64,000 bases of DNA from Caulobacter vibrioides (GCF_002858865.1 NZ_PJRR01000025.1:124001-188000), one strand, 5' to 3'. Counted from the first letter of the stretch, positions 24,757 to 34,633 are shown. A program made the numbers and translations. The notes: a model not told the origin generated them from the letters alone.

Positions 24757-24889
24757 CGCCCCCTCCGTCACGCGGCTTCGCCGCGCGCCACCTCCCCCGC
24801 TGTGCGGGTGAGGAGGAAATGGCAGCCCTCCTGCCCCGCTTGCGGGGGAGGTGGATCGCTGCGGATACGCAGCGAGACGGAGGGGGCGT
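24757..24889. repeat. Family A repeat after the sensor kinase
   Basis: Inverted repeat with ends GCCCCCTCCGTC and GACGGAGGGGGC and inner hairpins CCTCCCCCGCTGTGCGGG and CCGCTTGCGGGGGAGG. It lies between convergent genes and may act in termination. Together with the next two elements it fills the otherwise gene-free 24738-25213 stretch. Confidence 0.85.
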
Positions 24890-24892
24890 CCC

Positions 24893-24998
24893 TGCGCCCT
24901 TCGAGGCGCGCTGAGGAGCGCGCACCTCAGGATGATGTGTTCAGCAACAGTGTTCCTCATCCTGAGGTGTGAGCCGAAGGCGAGCCTCGAAGGACGCA
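24893..24998. repeat. Family B repeat, copy 2
   Basis: Ends TGCGCCCTTCGAGG and CCTCGAAGGACGCA, with inner CACCTCAGGATGATG and CATCCTGAGGTG. It lies four bases after the family A element and closely matches the copies at 3583 and 48729. Confidence 0.85.
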
Positions 24999-25039
24999 GT
25001 GAGCGTCCGACCTTCCCCCATTCGAAAACTCCACTCCGC

Positions 25040-25152
25040 CGTCATCCCGCGCTTCATGCGCGGGACCCATTCGTCCGCCGCAGGTGCGGAGCGTCGTCGT
25101 CCCCTCGCGTGAAAGCTGAACCATGGGTCCCGCGCATGAAGCGCGGGATGAC
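25040..25152. repeat. Family C repeat, copy 1
   Basis: Long inverted repeat CGTCATCCCGCGCTTCATGC...GCATGAAGCGCGGGATGACG, with arms of over 20 bp (CGTCATCCCGCGCTTCATGCG/CGCATGAAGCGCGGGATGACG). Related shorter versions are at 32417 and 34546. A 7-bp hairpin GTTAGCG/CGCTAAC (25180-25197) follows before the M56 stop. Confidence 0.85.
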
Positions 25153-25213
25153 GGGGGCTATGAGGAACCCGAACACACCGTTAGCGCCTCCGCTAACGCA
25201 CCGACGCGCCGCC

Positions 25214-26101
25214 CTACTCCCCCTGCACCCAGGTGATCGCGCCGGTAAAGGGGTCCATCTGCGGCGCCAGACCCGGTCGCAGGTCACGATAGTCCGGTCC
25301 GCGCGGGGCGACGCTCCAGACCACGACCATGGCCATGATCGCCAGGAAGGTCATGGTCAGAAAGCCGGCGATGTCGCGGTGCAGGCTGGGTTCGCGGCGG
25401 CTGAGCAGCGAGACGCGCAGGATCAGCGGGTGGGTGGCCCAGCCGCAGGCCAGGGGCGAGACGCTCCCGCTCATCTGGGCCTTCATCAGGGCCCGGGCGT
25501 AGTCGGCGCGGATGTCCGAGCGCAGGGCCACCACGGTGGCGTCGCAGGCCAGCTCCTGGTCGATGCGGATGAAATGCTGGGCCAGGGCGATCATCGGATT
25601 GCACCAGCAAAGCACGCCGGCGCCGGCGATGAACAGATTGGCGATCGGATCGCCGCGCTGGATGTGGGTGCGCTCGTGCAGGACGATCAGGTCCCGCTCG
25701 CGGGCGTCGAAGCGCTGGGTGAAGTCGGCGGGCAGGACGATGCGCGGCCACAGGGCGCCCATCACGGCAGGCCCCGCCCGACCCTGATCGACCCGGCGGC
25801 GGAACAGGCGCTCGCGCAGCACCAGCACGGCGGTGGCGATCGCGCAGCCGGCCAGCCACAGCACCACCAGCTTCGGCGCCCAGGCGCCCAGCGGCCGGGT
25901 GGGCGCGCCGATGTTCATGGTGTCGGCCAGGCTGGGGAAGAACGCGGTGGCGGCGGCGGCCGGCACGATCAGCCACAGACCATAGGCGCGGCGCGGGCCG
26001 AAAAGCCGGCGCGCGGACGGCCGCAGGATCAGCACCAGCAACACGGCGGCGGCGGCGGCGATCTGGGCCCGGATCAGGGCGAGGGCGAACAGCTCGATCA
26101 T
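25214..26101 (-). CDS. M56-family (BlaR1-like) membrane metallopeptidase
   Basis: 295 residues from the ATG at 26101. Three to four membrane helices flank a cytoplasmic zinc-protease loop with the HExxH motif in LIVLHERTHIQRGDP, and a downstream glutamate in IDQELACDATVV. BlaR1/MecR1 proteases cleave the BlaI/MecI repressor when a signal is sensed. Here there is no large extracellular penicillin-binding domain; the protein ends after one more helix. No blaI-type gene is adjacent, although M56 genes usually form an operon with one. The upstream TTACAACTGTAA palindrome looks like a BlaI-type operator. Confidence 0.85.
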   Translation of the reverse strand: MIELFALALIRAQIAAAAAVLLVLILRPSARRLFGPRRAYGLWLIVPAAAATAFFPSLADTMNIGAPTRPLGAWAPKLVVLWLAGCAIATAVLVLRERLFRRRVDQGRAGPAVMGALWPRIVLPADFTQRFDARERDLIVLHERTHIQRGDPIANLFIAGAGVLCWCNPMIALAQHFIRIDQELACDATVVALRSDIRADYARALMKAQMSGSVSPLACGWATHPLILRVSLLSRREPSLHRDIAGFLTMTFLAIMAMVVVWSVAPRGPDYRDLRPGLAPQMDPFTGAITWVQGE

Positions 26102-26136
26102 GGTCGCAGGCGGTCCTGGCCGTTTCTGAGGTTCAA

Positions 26137-26164
26137 TGGTTACAACTGTAATTTCTAACGTCAA
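26137..26164 (-). promoter_or_regulatory. Promoter of the M56 gene with a BlaI-like operator
   Basis: On the minus strand a TTGACG (-35; 26159-26164) and TAACCA (-10; 26137-26142) are separated by 16 bp. The palindrome TTACAACTGTAA (26140-26151), matching the TACA-N2-TGTA form of BlaI/MecI/CopY operators, overlaps the spacer and -10 box, where a repressor would act. Confidence 0.5.
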
Positions 26165-26219
26165 GCGCCAGTCTCGCGCATCGCTTGTCGGAAAACGCAA
26201 CGCAGGCCACCGTGGCGCC

Positions 26220-29096
26220 ATGAGCAAGCTCGCCGATCGCCTCGCCCCCTGCGGCCCCGTCCTGGACCCCAAGGCCGCTGAGCGGGCGTATGAAGCGATC
26301 GCCAAGCGGGCCGGCGAGGCGATGGGCCAGGTCGACGCGGCCTGGGGCAGCCTGGCGCCGGTGTTCGCCGCCTCGCCCTATCTGGCGGGCCTGGCGCGCC
26401 GCGACGGCAAGCGCTTGCCGAGGATCCTGGGCGGCGATCCTGGCGAAACCTTGGCCGCCATCCTGGCCGCCGCCGAGGCCGTGGCCGCCGAGCCGGATTT
26501 CGAGACCGCGCGCCGGGGGCTGCGCGAGCTGAAGGCCGACCTGCACCTGCTGACCGCGATCAGCGACCTCGGCGGCGTCTGGGACCTGGATCAGGTGACC
26601 GGCGCCCTGACGCGCTTCGCCGACGCGGTCCTGCACGCGGCCTTGGCCCAGGCGGTCCGCCAGGAGGTGTCGCGCGGCGCCCTGACCCATGTCGGAGACG
26701 GGGCGGCGGGGCCTGCGCCCGGCCTCTTCTGCGTGGCCATGGGCAAGCACGGCGCGTTCGAGCTGAACTATTCCAGCGATATCGACTTCTCGATCTTCTA
26801 CGCGCCCGAGAAGTTGCCGGTCGCCGAAGGGCACGAACCGCAGGCCGTGGCGGTGCGGATCGCCAACCATCTGGGCCGCATCCTGCAGGAGCGCACCGGC
26901 GACGGCTATGTCTTCCGGATCGACCTGCGCCTGCGCCCGGACCCGTCCTCGACCCCGCCGGCCATGCCGGTCGATGCGGCCATGGACTACTATGAGAGCG
27001 TCGGCCAGAACTGGGAGCGGGCGGCCCACATCAAGGCCCGGATCGCGGCCGGCGATGCGGCCAAGGGCGCGGCGTTCCTGGAGGGCCTGCAGCCGTTCAT
27101 CTGGCGGCGGAACCTCGATTTTGCGGCCATCGCCGACATCCACTCGATCAAGCGCCAGATCCACACCTACAAGGTCGACGACCGCCTGACCGCCAAGGGC
27201 GCGGACCTGAAGCTGGGGCGGGGCGGCATCCGCGAGATCGAGTTCTTCGTCCAGACCCAGCAGCTGATCCTGGGCGGCCGCCAGCCGGACCTGCGCAGCC
27301 CCCGCACGCTGGACGCGCTCCAGGCCCTGTCAGCCGCCGGCCACGTCACGCCCGAGGACGCCGCCTGGCTGACGCAGGCCTATAAGGACCTGCGGGCGCT
27401 GGAGCACCGCGCCCAGATGATCGCCGACGACCAGACCCACAAGCTCCCGGAGTCCGACGTCGAGCGCAAGAAGGTCGCGGCCCTGTGGGGCGAGGGCAAT
27501 CTGCGGGTGTTCGACGCCGCCGTCGGCAAGATGCTGAAAGGCGTGAACCTGCGCTATGGCCGCCTGTTCGCCGGCGAGGAGGCGTTGTCCTCGCGCTTCG
27601 GCAGCCTGGTGTTCACCGGCGTCGAGGACGATCCAGAGACCCTGGCCACCCTGAAGCGGATGGGCTTTTCCAGCCCCGAGCGGGTGGCCGCCACCATCCG
27701 GGGCTGGCACCATGGCCACATCGCCGCCACCCGCACCGAGCGGGGGCGAGAGCTGTTCACCCGCCTGGCGCCGCGCCTCTTGGACGCCGCCAACGCCACC
27801 GGCGCGCCGGACCAGGCGTTCAACCGCTTTTCCGACTTCTTCAGCCGCCTGTCGTCGGGCGTGCAGATCCAGTCGCTGTTTCTGGCCCAGCCGCGCCTAT
27901 TCGAGCTGATCGTCGAGGTCATGGCCTTCGCCCCGCGCCTGGCCGCCACCATGGCCAAGCGGCCGACCGCGCTGGACGCGCTCTTGGACCCGACCTTTTT
28001 CGGACCGATCGAGACCCCGGCGATCGCGCCGTGGGATCCGGAGGATTTCGAGGGGGCGATGGACGCCGCGCGTCGCCTGTTCCGCGACCAGAGCTTCCGC
28101 ATCGGCGTGCGGGTGATGAGCGGGACCGCCGACGCCCGCGACATCGGCCGCGCCTTCGCCGAACTGGCCGACCTGATTATCGGCGGGCTGGCGCCGGCCG
28201 CCCTGGCCGAGGTCGAGCGGATCGGCGGCGCCTTCCCCGGCCAGGTGGCGGTGGTGGCGCTGGGCAAGGCCGGCTCGCGGGAGATGACGGCCAAGTCGGA
28301 CCTTGATCTGATGACCCTCTACGCCGCCGACGATCCGCGCGGCATGTCGACTCTCAAGGACTGGAGCGCGGAGGTTTTCTACGCCCGCCTCACCCAGCGC
28401 CTGACCTCGGCCCTGTCGGCGCCGACTGGGGAGGGGACGCTGTACGAGGTCGATCTGAAGCTTCGCCCCTCGGGAACCAAGGGGCCGGTGGCGGTCAGTT
28501 TCGCGGCCTTCGAGCACTACTACGAGCGTGAGGCCGAGACCTGGGAGCTCTTGGCCTTGACCCGGGCGCGGGTGGTGTGGGCCAGCTCGCCGGAGTTCAA
28601 GGCGCGGGCCGAGGGGGCGATCGCCGCGGCGCTGCGGCGTCCGCGCGCGTGGAAGAAGACCGTCACCGACGTCATCGAGATGCGCCAGCTGATGGAGCGC
28701 GAGCGGCCGGGCAAGGGCGACTGGGACCTGAAGCTCGACCCCGGCGGCCTGGTGGACATCGAGTTCGCCGCCCAGTTCCTGCAACTGGCCCATGCGGCGG
28801 CGGACGGGCCGCTGCGACAGAACACCGGCGAGGCGCTGGCGGCGCTGCGCGAGGCGGGCCTGGCTGACGCGGGCGCGTTGAGCCGACTGGAGGCGGCCTG
28901 GCGGCTGGAGCAGGACCTTTCGCAGCTGATCAAGGTGGCGCTGGAAGACGGCGCTGACGTCGAGGTCGAGCCCAAGGCCTTCAAGGCCCTGCTGGCCAAG
29001 GCGGGCGGCGTGGCCCAGTTCAAGTCGCTCAAGCCCAAGCTCGCCAAGGCCAAGGCCGAGGCCCGGGCGGCCTATGAGGCGGTGGTGAAGGGGTAG
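26220..29096 (+). CDS. glnE: Bifunctional glutamine synthetase adenylyltransferase/adenylyl-removing enzyme
   Basis: 958 residues from the ATG at 26220; the frame extends upstream through the M56 promoter and that part is not coding. Two nucleotidyltransferase modules are evident: one at about residues 170-210 (MGKHGAFELNYSSDIDFSIFY) and one near 680-700 (LGKAGSREMTAKSDLDLMTLY), each with paired Asp residues. Helical PII-binding linkers lie between and after them (KLGRGGIREIEFFVQTQQLILG; LDPGGLVDIEFAAQFLQLAH). It adds AMP to and removes it from glutamine synthetase in response to PII. GlnE near the degP two-component block is also seen in rhizobia. Confidence 0.95.
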   Translation: MSKLADRLAPCGPVLDPKAAERAYEAIAKRAGEAMGQVDAAWGSLAPVFAASPYLAGLARRDGKRLPRILGGDPGETLAAILAAAEAVAAEPDFETARRGLRELKADLHLLTAISDLGGVWDLDQVTGALTRFADAVLHAALAQAVRQEVSRGALTHVGDGAAGPAPGLFCVAMGKHGAFELNYSSDIDFSIFYAPEKLPVAEGHEPQAVAVRIANHLGRILQERTGDGYVFRIDLRLRPDPSSTPPAMPVDAAMDYYESVGQNWERAAHIKARIAAGDAAKGAAFLEGLQPFIWRRNLDFAAIADIHSIKRQIHTYKVDDRLTAKGADLKLGRGGIREIEFFVQTQQLILGGRQPDLRSPRTLDALQALSAAGHVTPEDAAWLTQAYKDLRALEHRAQMIADDQTHKLPESDVERKKVAALWGEGNLRVFDAAVGKMLKGVNLRYGRLFAGEEALSSRFGSLVFTGVEDDPETLATLKRMGFSSPERVAATIRGWHHGHIAATRTERGRELFTRLAPRLLDAANATGAPDQAFNRFSDFFSRLSSGVQIQSLFLAQPRLFELIVEVMAFAPRLAATMAKRPTALDALLDPTFFGPIETPAIAPWDPEDFEGAMDAARRLFRDQSFRIGVRVMSGTADARDIGRAFAELADLIIGGLAPAALAEVERIGGAFPGQVAVVALGKAGSREMTAKSDLDLMTLYAADDPRGMSTLKDWSAEVFYARLTQRLTSALSAPTGEGTLYEVDLKLRPSGTKGPVAVSFAAFEHYYEREAETWELLALTRARVVWASSPEFKARAEGAIAAALRRPRAWKKTVTDVIEMRQLMERERPGKGDWDLKLDPGGLVDIEFAAQFLQLAHAAADGPLRQNTGEALAALREAGLADAGALSRLEAAWRLEQDLSQLIKVALEDGADVEVEPKAFKALLAKAGGVAQFKSLKPKLAKAKAEARAAYEAVVKG

Positions 29097-29102
29097 GGCG
29101 AA

Positions 29103-29234
29103 CGCCCCCTCCGTCTCGTCGCTTCGCGCCGATCCACCTCCCCCGCAAGCGGGGCAGGAGGGCGGAGTGTCATCCTCCTCCCTCGTGAAACGGGGGAGGT
29201 GGCGCGCGGCGCAGCCGCGTGACGGAGGGGGCGC
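29103..29234. repeat. Family A repeat after glnE
   Basis: Ends CGCCCCCTCCGTC and GACGGAGGGGGCG, with inner CCACCTCCCCCGCAAGCGGGG and CGGGGGAGGTGG arms. It lies seven bases after the glnE stop. Confidence 0.85.
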
Positions 29235-29330
29235 TCGGAATTTCTCGACCAACCCGCGACGGAATCCCCGACGTCCCACGTTTCACGCTCCATGGGATGG
29301 GCTGTCCAGCTTTTGGAGACCTTGCGTCTG

Positions 29331-29738
29331 ATGATGAAACACACCCTGATCGCGGCCGGCGCCCTGCTGACCCTGGCCGCGCCGGCCTTGGCCCAGACCC
29401 CCGCACCGACCGGCATGACGCTGGCGCAATTCCAGGCCAAGAACGGCGACAAGATGTTCTCGCGCCTCGACACCAACAAGGACGGGAAGATCTCGCCGGA
29501 CGAGTTCGCCAGTCTGCGCAAGCAGAACCCAGAGGCCGACGCCAAGGCCGAGAAGGCCGGAAAGCGCGGTCCGCGGATGTTCGCGCGCTTCGACGCCGAC
29601 AAGGACGGCGCGCTCTCCAGGACCGAGGCTAACGCCGTGATGGCCATGCGTTTCAAGCGGATGGACGCCAACAATGATGGCGTTCTGACGCTTGAGGAGT
29701 TGAGCGCCAGGGGCGGCGGGGCCAAGGTCGGAGTCTGA
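29331..29738 (+). CDS. Exported EF-hand calcium-binding protein
   Basis: 135 residues from the ATG at 29331. A signal peptide (MMKHTLIAAGALLTLAAPALAQ) is followed by three EF-hand loops, DTNKDGKISPDE, DADKDGALSRTE and DANNDGVLTLEE, each with D-x-(D/N)-x-D-G spacing and a closing Glu. Such periplasmic EF-hand proteins are thought to sense or buffer calcium. The gene lies 26 bp before an ECF sigma gene and on the same strand, so it may be part of that locus. Confidence 0.88.
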   Translation: MMKHTLIAAGALLTLAAPALAQTPAPTGMTLAQFQAKNGDKMFSRLDTNKDGKISPDEFASLRKQNPEADAKAEKAGKRGPRMFARFDADKDGALSRTEANAVMAMRFKRMDANNDGVLTLEELSARGGGAKVGV

Positions 29739-29764
29739 TGACGACGTGCGCGGCGAGCTGAGGT

Positions 29765-30325
29765 TTGGTCTCCGACGGGAACGATCCCGACGAAGCCTTG
29801 CTGGCGGGGGTGGGACGGGGCGACCCGACCGCCGTACGAACCCTGCTGGACCGGCGCTTGCCGCGCATTCTTGCGCTGGCCCGGCGGATGCTGAACGACG
29901 CGGGCGAGGCCGAGGACGTGGCCCAGGAGACATTCCTGCGCGCCTGGAAGCAGGCGCGGGGCTGGAAGCCGGGCGGCGCCCGCTTCGACACCTGGCTGCA
30001 CCGTGTGGCGCTGAATCTCTGCTACGACCGCTTGCGTCGCAAGCGGGAGGTCGTCACGGATACGCCGCCGGAACAGGTCGACACCGGTCCCGCGCCGGAT
30101 GCGGGCCTGCTGGGCGCAGACCTGTCGCGGCGCGTCGAGGCGGCGCTGGCGGCTCTGCCGGCGCGTCAACGCGAGGCGATCGTGCTGTGCCACCACCAGG
30201 GGCTTGGCAATATCGAGGCGGCGGGGTTGATGGAGATCAGCGTCGAGGCGCTGGAAAGTCTGCTCTCGCGAGGGCGTCGGGCGCTGAAGGCGTCGCTGGC
30301 GGATCTGGCGCGAGGCGAAGAGTGA
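29765..30325 (+). CDS. ECF (extracytoplasmic function) sigma factor
   Basis: 186 residues. No ATG is available: a TGA blocks the frame at 29759-29761, so TTG 29765 is the first start. Region 2 (EAEDVAQETFLRAWKQARGWKPGGARFDTWLHRVALNLCYDRLRRK) and region 4 (LPARQREAIVLCHHQGLGNIEAAGLMEISVEALESLLSRGRRALKASL) are both intact. Two downstream genes encode a probable membrane anti-sigma and a periplasmic sensor-like protein. The genes it activates are not visible, but self-activation is usual. Confidence 0.9.
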   Translation: MVSDGNDPDEALLAGVGRGDPTAVRTLLDRRLPRILALARRMLNDAGEAEDVAQETFLRAWKQARGWKPGGARFDTWLHRVALNLCYDRLRRKREVVTDTPPEQVDTGPAPDAGLLGADLSRRVEAALAALPARQREAIVLCHHQGLGNIEAAGLMEISVEALESLLSRGRRALKASLADLARGEE

Positions 30326-30341
30326 TGAAGGAGGCCTGCTG

Positions 30342-30794
30342 ATGACGGCGGCCAGCATGTCTGTCGCGCGCTTCGAGGCGCTGGCGCAGACCTTTGGCGG
30401 TGAGATCGCCCGCTGGCCCGAGGGCGAGCGTGAGGCCGCGCGCGCGCTGCTCGCCGCCGATCCCGATCGGCTGTCGCCTGTTCTGACCGAAGCCTCTCAG
30501 CTGGATCGCCTGCTGGATCTCGCGCCGGCCCAGGCCCTGGACGCGGCGTTGCTGGGCCGCCTGATCGCCGCCGCACCCCGCGCGCCGAACGCTACGCGCC
30601 GCTGGATCACGGGGCTTTCCGCCGCCTTCGGCCTGTCGGCGGCGGCGTTGGCGGGGGTGCTGGCCGGGATCGCGATCGGCGGCCACATCCAGCCGCCCGC
30701 CGTCCTTGCGCCCGCCGGCCAAGCCGAGGTGGTCACGGCGGCCGACGTCTCCAACGACCTGCAGGACGCCCTTGAGGAGTCTTCCGCGCTATGA
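30342..30794 (+). CDS. Probable membrane anti-sigma factor
   Basis: 150 residues. The cytoplasmic N-terminus (FEALAQTFGGEIARWPEGEREAARALLAADPDRL...) is helical. A single membrane helix (ITGLSAAFGLSAAALAGVLAGIAIGG) follows, then a short periplasmic tail ending LQDALEESSAL. There is no clear zinc-binding motif (H-x3-C-x2-C). Placement right after the ECF sigma gene (16 bp) and before a periplasmic sensor-like gene (ATGA overlap) suggests an anti-sigma that holds the sigma factor until a periplasmic signal arrives. This is inferred from context only. Confidence 0.6.
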   Translation: MTAASMSVARFEALAQTFGGEIARWPEGEREAARALLAADPDRLSPVLTEASQLDRLLDLAPAQALDAALLGRLIAAAPRAPNATRRWITGLSAAFGLSAAALAGVLAGIAIGGHIQPPAVLAPAGQAEVVTAADVSNDLQDALEESSAL

Positions 30795-31420
30795 GCCTTC
30801 CGCGTCCGCTGCTGATCGGGCTCATCGCGTCGGGGGCCCTGAACGTCTTCCTGATCGGGGGCGTCGCAGGGGTGACCTATGTGCGCCTGTCGACTCCGCC
30901 CGCCAGCGTGGTCGCTTCCACCTCGCCCATGCCGTCCGCGGCCCCGGCGATGACGACCCCGGCCGAGCGTCAGCCGGATCCGGCCCTGGCCGCAGCGCCG
31001 GTCCGCCAAGCCGTTGAACGCGCCGCCAGGCCTGTGGCCCCGCAGGCGCAGAGCCCGGGCTCCGTCGATCGACCGGCCCGCCCGCCGCTGTGGACCGCCG
31101 GCGAAGCCCTGTCGCCGGAAAACCGTCGAGGTCTGCGCCAGGCCCTGCGCGCCGCCAACCAGAAGAACATGCCGATCACCCAGCGTGCGCGGGCTGAACG
31201 CCGGGCCGCTCTGGCGGCGCTGGCCTCGCCCGGATTTGATGCGGCCGAGGTCTCGCGTCGGCTGGCGACGGCGCGCGATCTGGAAATCCAGGCGCGGGGG
31301 AACGTCGAGACCGCCCTGGCCACCTTCGCCGCGACCCTTTCGCCTCAGGAGCGGGCCGCTCTGGCCCAGGGGCTGTCAGAGGTCTATGCGCCAAGGCAGC
31401 CGCGTCGGGGCGAGGAATAA
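30791..31420 (+). CDS. Membrane-anchored periplasmic metal-sensor-like protein (Metal_resist/CnrX-type)
   Basis: 209 residues. An N-terminal membrane helix (LLIGLIASGALNVFLIGGVAGVTY) is followed by a Pro/Ala-rich linker to about residue 110. A helical-hairpin domain (SPENRRGLRQALRAANQKNMPITQRARAERRAALAALASPGFDAAEVSRRLATARDLEIQARG, then LSPQERAALAQGLSEVY) completes the protein, matching the Metal_resist/CpxP/CnrX shape. The usual metal-binding His/Met cluster is not obvious, so the ligand may not be a metal. The operon sigma / anti-sigma / periplasmic helical protein resembles cnrYXH. Confidence 0.65.
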   Translation: MSLPRPLLIGLIASGALNVFLIGGVAGVTYVRLSTPPASVVASTSPMPSAAPAMTTPAERQPDPALAAAPVRQAVERAARPVAPQAQSPGSVDRPARPPLWTAGEALSPENRRGLRQALRAANQKNMPITQRARAERRAALAALASPGFDAAEVSRRLATARDLEIQARGNVETALATFAATLSPQERAALAQGLSEVYAPRQPRRGEE

Positions 31421-31489
31421 TCGCTCCGCGACGTAACCAAACTCCGGGTTGTTGCGTATCACGGGCGTATGCCGCCTCGGAGCGTCCCC

Positions 31490-32410
31490 ATGCTGATCCG
31501 CCACGCCCCTGACCTGACCGACAACGACGTCACCGACCACAGCCTCTATCTCAAGCGCCGAACCTTGATGGCCGGCGTCGCGGGCCTGGGCGTCGCCGGC
31601 GCGTCGGCGAGCCACGCCCAGGCGGGGCTGACCTACAGCCGGGGGTTCTCGACCACCGAAAAGCCGACCTCGAAAGAGGACATCACCACCTACAACAACT
31701 TCTATGAGTTCGGCGTCGACAAGAGCGATCCGGCCGAAAACTCGGGCAAGTTCAAGCCGCGTCCCTGGACGGTGCGCATCGACGGCGCCTGCGAGGCCCC
31801 GCGCACGGTCGGCATCGAGGATCTGATCGGCAAGAACAAGCTCGAAGAGCGCATCTACCGCATGCGCTGCGTCGAGGGCTGGTCGATGGTCATTCCCTGG
31901 GTCGGCTTCCCGCTGAAGGACCTGCTGGCCAGCGTCAAACCGACCTCCAGGGCCAAGTTCGTGGCGTTCGAGACGGTGATGCGGCCCTCCGAAATGCCGG
32001 GCCAGGCCTGGAACACGCTGGACTGGCCCTATCGCGAAGGCCTGCGCATCGACGAGGCCATGCACCCGCTGACCCTGATGGCCGTGGGCCTCTATGGCGA
32101 CGTGCTGCCCAACCAGAACGGCGCGCCGCTGCGGCTGGTCGTGCCGTGGAAGTACGGCTTCAAGGGCATCAAGTCGATTGTCCGGATCAGCCTGGTGGAG
32201 AAGCAGCCCGTGACGTCCTGGAACGTCCTGGCCCCGCGCGAATACGGCTTCTATTCCAACGTCAATCCGGCCGTGGACCATCCCCGCTGGTCCCAGGCCA
32301 CCGAACGCCGCATCGGCGAGTTCCGCCGCCGCGAGACCCTGGCCTTCAACGGCTATGGCGAGTGGGTGGCGGACATGTACCGGGGCATGGACCTGAAGCG
32401 GTTCTATTGA
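31490..32410 (+). CDS. msrP: Periplasmic methionine-sulfoxide reductase catalytic subunit MsrP (YedY)
   Basis: 306 residues from the ATG at 31490 (CGGAG upstream), matching the family N-terminus [24 protein letters not shown]; an ATG 21 bases earlier is less likely. A Tat signal ([14 protein letters not shown]) exports the folded enzyme. The molybdenum-cofactor fold shows the thiolate ligand Cys in [15 protein letters not shown] and the usual [13 protein letters not shown] block. It reduces methionine sulfoxides in periplasmic proteins, using electrons from MsrQ downstream. Confidence 0.93.
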   Translation: MLIRHAPDLTDNDVTDHSLYLKRRTLMAGVAGLGVAGASASHAQAGLTYSRGFSTTEKPTSKEDITTYNNFYEFGVDKSDPAENSGKFKPRPWTVRIDGACEAPRTVGIEDLIGKNKLEERIYRMRCVEGWSMVIPWVGFPLKDLLASVKPTSRAKFVAFETVMRPSEMPGQAWNTLDWPYREGLRIDEAMHPLTLMAVGLYGDVLPNQNGAPLRLVVPWKYGFKGIKSIVRISLVEKQPVTSWNVLAPREYGFYSNVNPAVDHPRWSQATERRIGEFRRRETLAFNGYGEWVADMYRGMDLKRFY

Positions 32411-32416
32411 TGGTGG

Positions 32417-32529
32417 TGTCATCCCGGACGGCCCGAAGGGACGATCCGGGACCCAGGGGCGGCGCGCACGGCGTTTCGTCACCCCCTGGGTCCCGGCTCT
32501 CCGCGCGATGCGCTGCGGCCGGGATGACA
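32417..32529. repeat. Family C repeat, copy 2, between msrP and msrQ
   Basis: Inverted repeat TGTCATCCCGGACGG...CCGGGATGACA with inner CCGGGACCCAGGGG/CCCCTGGGTCCCGG arms. It lies entirely in the 135-bp gap of the msrP-msrQ operon. Confidence 0.85.
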
Positions 32530-32545
32530 CGCGTTGGGTGATGCT

Positions 32546-33172
32546 ATGAGTTCCGTTCGCAAACGCCCCTCCAAGCTCCAGGACACCCTCGTCTACGGCC
32601 TGGTCTGGCTGGCCTGTTTTGCGCCGCTGGCCTGGCTGGCGTGGCGCGGTTATGCGGGGGAGCTGGGCGCCAACCCGATCGACAAGCTGATCCGCGAGCT
32701 GGGTGAATGGGGCCTGCGGCTGTTGCTGGTGGGCCTGGCCATCACGCCGGCGGCGCGGATCCTGAAGATGCCCCGCCTCATGCGGTTCCGCCGCACCGTC
32801 GGCCTGTTCGCCTTCGCCTATGTGGCCCTGCATCTGCTGGCCTATGTCGGCATTGACCTGTTCTTTGACTGGAACCAGCTGTGGAAGGACATTCTCAAGC
32901 GGCCGTTCATCACCCTGGGGATGCTGGGCTTTGTGCTGCTGATCCCGCTGGCGATCACCTCGACCAACGGCTGGGTGATCCGCATGGGACGGGCCGCGTG
33001 GAGCCGGCTACACACGCTGGTCTATCTGATCGTGCCGCTGGGCGTGGCCCACTACTACCTGCTGGTCAAGGCCGACCACCGGCCGCCGATCATCTACGGC
33101 GCGGTGTTTGTGGCGTTGATGCTGTGGCGGGTTTGGGAGGGGCGGCGGACGGCCTCTAAATCCTCCCCCTAG
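32546..33172 (+). CDS. msrQ: Membrane haem protein MsrQ (YedZ)
   Basis: 208 residues from the ATG at 32546 (an in-frame TTG at 32534 is unneeded). There are six membrane helices with the ferric-reductase-like haem ligands: His in YVALHLLAYV, His in RLHTLVYLI and His in GVAHYYLLVKA. MsrQ passes electrons from the quinone pool or Fre to MsrP. The C-terminus (TASKSSP) and its TAG stop are formed by the arm of a family A hairpin (33159-33184), so the native 3' end may have been overwritten. Confidence 0.92.
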   Translation: MSSVRKRPSKLQDTLVYGLVWLACFAPLAWLAWRGYAGELGANPIDKLIRELGEWGLRLLLVGLAITPAARILKMPRLMRFRRTVGLFAFAYVALHLLAYVGIDLFFDWNQLWKDILKRPFITLGMLGFVLLIPLAITSTNGWVIRMGRAAWSRLHTLVYLIVPLGVAHYYLLVKADHRPPIIYGAVFVALMLWRVWEGRRTASKSSP

Positions 33173-33184
33173 CGGGGGAGGATT
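33159..33184. repeat. Family A hairpin overlapping the 3' end of msrQ
   Basis: AATCCTCCCCC and GGGGGAGGATT arms around the central TAG that ends msrQ. It also lies between msrQ and the convergent dipeptidase gene. Confidence 0.8.
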
Positions 33185-33193
33185 GGAGCGCGC

Positions 33194-34501
<1,308 letters not shown>

Positions 34502-34545
34502 TCAGGCGTCAAGCTGGACGCAGGAAGCATTGGGCCTAAAAGCCG

Positions 34546-34633
34546 TGTCATCCCGGGCGAAGACCCGGGACCGCCGAAAAACTGAGCGTTTGCTGCGATC
34601 CCGGCTCTCCGCTGCGCTGCGGCCGGGATGACA
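34546..34633. repeat. Family C repeat, copy 3
   Basis: TGTCATCCCGGGCGAAGACCCGG...CCGGGATGACA, ending nine bases before the radC stop. It lies between two minus-strand genes. Confidence 0.8.
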
